Below, piece by piece: positions 63,716-64,000 of a stretch of DNA of 64,000 nucleotides (positions are counted from its first letter, which is position 1; each line of letters opens with the position of its first letter). The notes under the pieces are model-generated. The model saw nothing but the letters and a program-made list of their open reading frames with translations. It did no database searches and was not told where the DNA came from. The DNA comes from Gorsachius magnificus (taxonomy: Eukaryota; Chordata; Aves; Pelecaniformes; Ardeidae): assembly GCA_034008185.1 (NCBI GenBank), contig CM067086.1:41186507-41250506 (forward strand), in the 5' to 3' direction. Made by a program: the position numbers and the translations under genes.

Positions 63716-64000
63716 CTGATCCATTATTCAGGCAGGTAACGCACTAATGTGTCCATCTTCCTGGTCTATGCCAGGGTTTAGTATTAAACTTCATTTGTTT
63801 TAAGATCCCTACGTACTTTTAAAGAGAACTGATCATCAGAGATGGATTGTTTTGCTCACTGTACTGGAATTTAAAGGTCATTTTTGATAATTAAAAATGT
63901 TAGTGACTTTACTTTGCTCACATTTTATAAAGAAATTTGCATATCCCAGTGTGAGGTTTTTTTCAGTACATAGTTTTCAATATAGAGTTTTTCCAATATA

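Larger units (their letters stand above)
56001..64000. other. Non-coding stretch rich in old transposon fossils
   Basis: No host gene is visible. This part has the highest density of recognisable old repeats: a LINE ORF2 remnant (57816-58053), a palindromic fragment (58761-58820), two copies of one dispersed repeat (59968-60070 and 63641-63715) and an antisense MIR-like SINE (60560-60700). All are strongly diverged and fragmentary, so none is active. Intervening sequence is AT-rich and featureless. Confidence 0.75.

Noticed and set aside
1..64000. tRNA, rRNA, CRISPR, prophage, operon, integrated virus or endogenous retrovirus.
   Set aside because: Nothing resembling tRNA B-box/anticodon architecture, regular spaced repeats, LTR pairs or gag/pol/env reading frames was seen on either strand.

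Overview
This 64 kb window looks like non-coding nuclear DNA from an amniote, most likely a bird. I found no gene I can name: no multi-exon protein gene, no tRNA or rRNA, no operon, no CRISPR array and no virus-like locus. The sequence is AT-rich (roughly 37-40% GC by eye) and CpG-poor, with long T or A runs and T/G-rich simple sequence of the type common in avian introns and intergenic DNA. Open frames are short and scattered over all six frames. The longest, 161 codons on the minus strand at 35430-35915, resembles no family I know. Microbial, organellar and plasmid origins do not fit.

The recognisable content is fossil repeats. Four MIR-like SINE copies lie at 22740-22965, 30412-30560, 46725-46865 (all plus) and 60560-60700 (minus); the first and last carry the CR1/L3-like tail typical of reptile and bird copies. 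A frameshifted remnant of a LINE (CR1/L2-type) ORF2 lies at 57816-58053. Three copies of one dispersed family, recognised by a 'gtgctaggc-ctgta' core, lie at 20225-20330, 59968-60070 and 63641-63715. Palindromic, MITE-like fragments are at 10345-10410, 39193-39268 and 58761-58820, and another dispersed repeat is at 39910-40000. There is no young, intact transposon, LTR pair or satellite. This low, old repeat load also suits a bird, with a turtle or crocodilian as the alternative.

By region: 1-24 kb holds T/G tracts, a G-quadruplex motif, a 23-bp tandem duplication, a 9-bp-stem hairpin and one MIR. 24-40 kb holds the most exon-like islands (25001-25125 plus, 33182-33282 plus, 35430-35915 minus, 38507-38704 minus), a homeodomain-site-rich stretch that could be a conserved element, and several repeat fossils. 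40-56 kb is the emptiest part. 56-64 kb holds the LINE remnant and the densest group of old repeats.

The best reading is the inside of a very long intron or a gene desert. I see no previously undescribed biological system. The items most worth testing are the exon-like islands and the candidate regulatory stretches, all at low confidence and decidable by cross-species alignment or RNA-seq.
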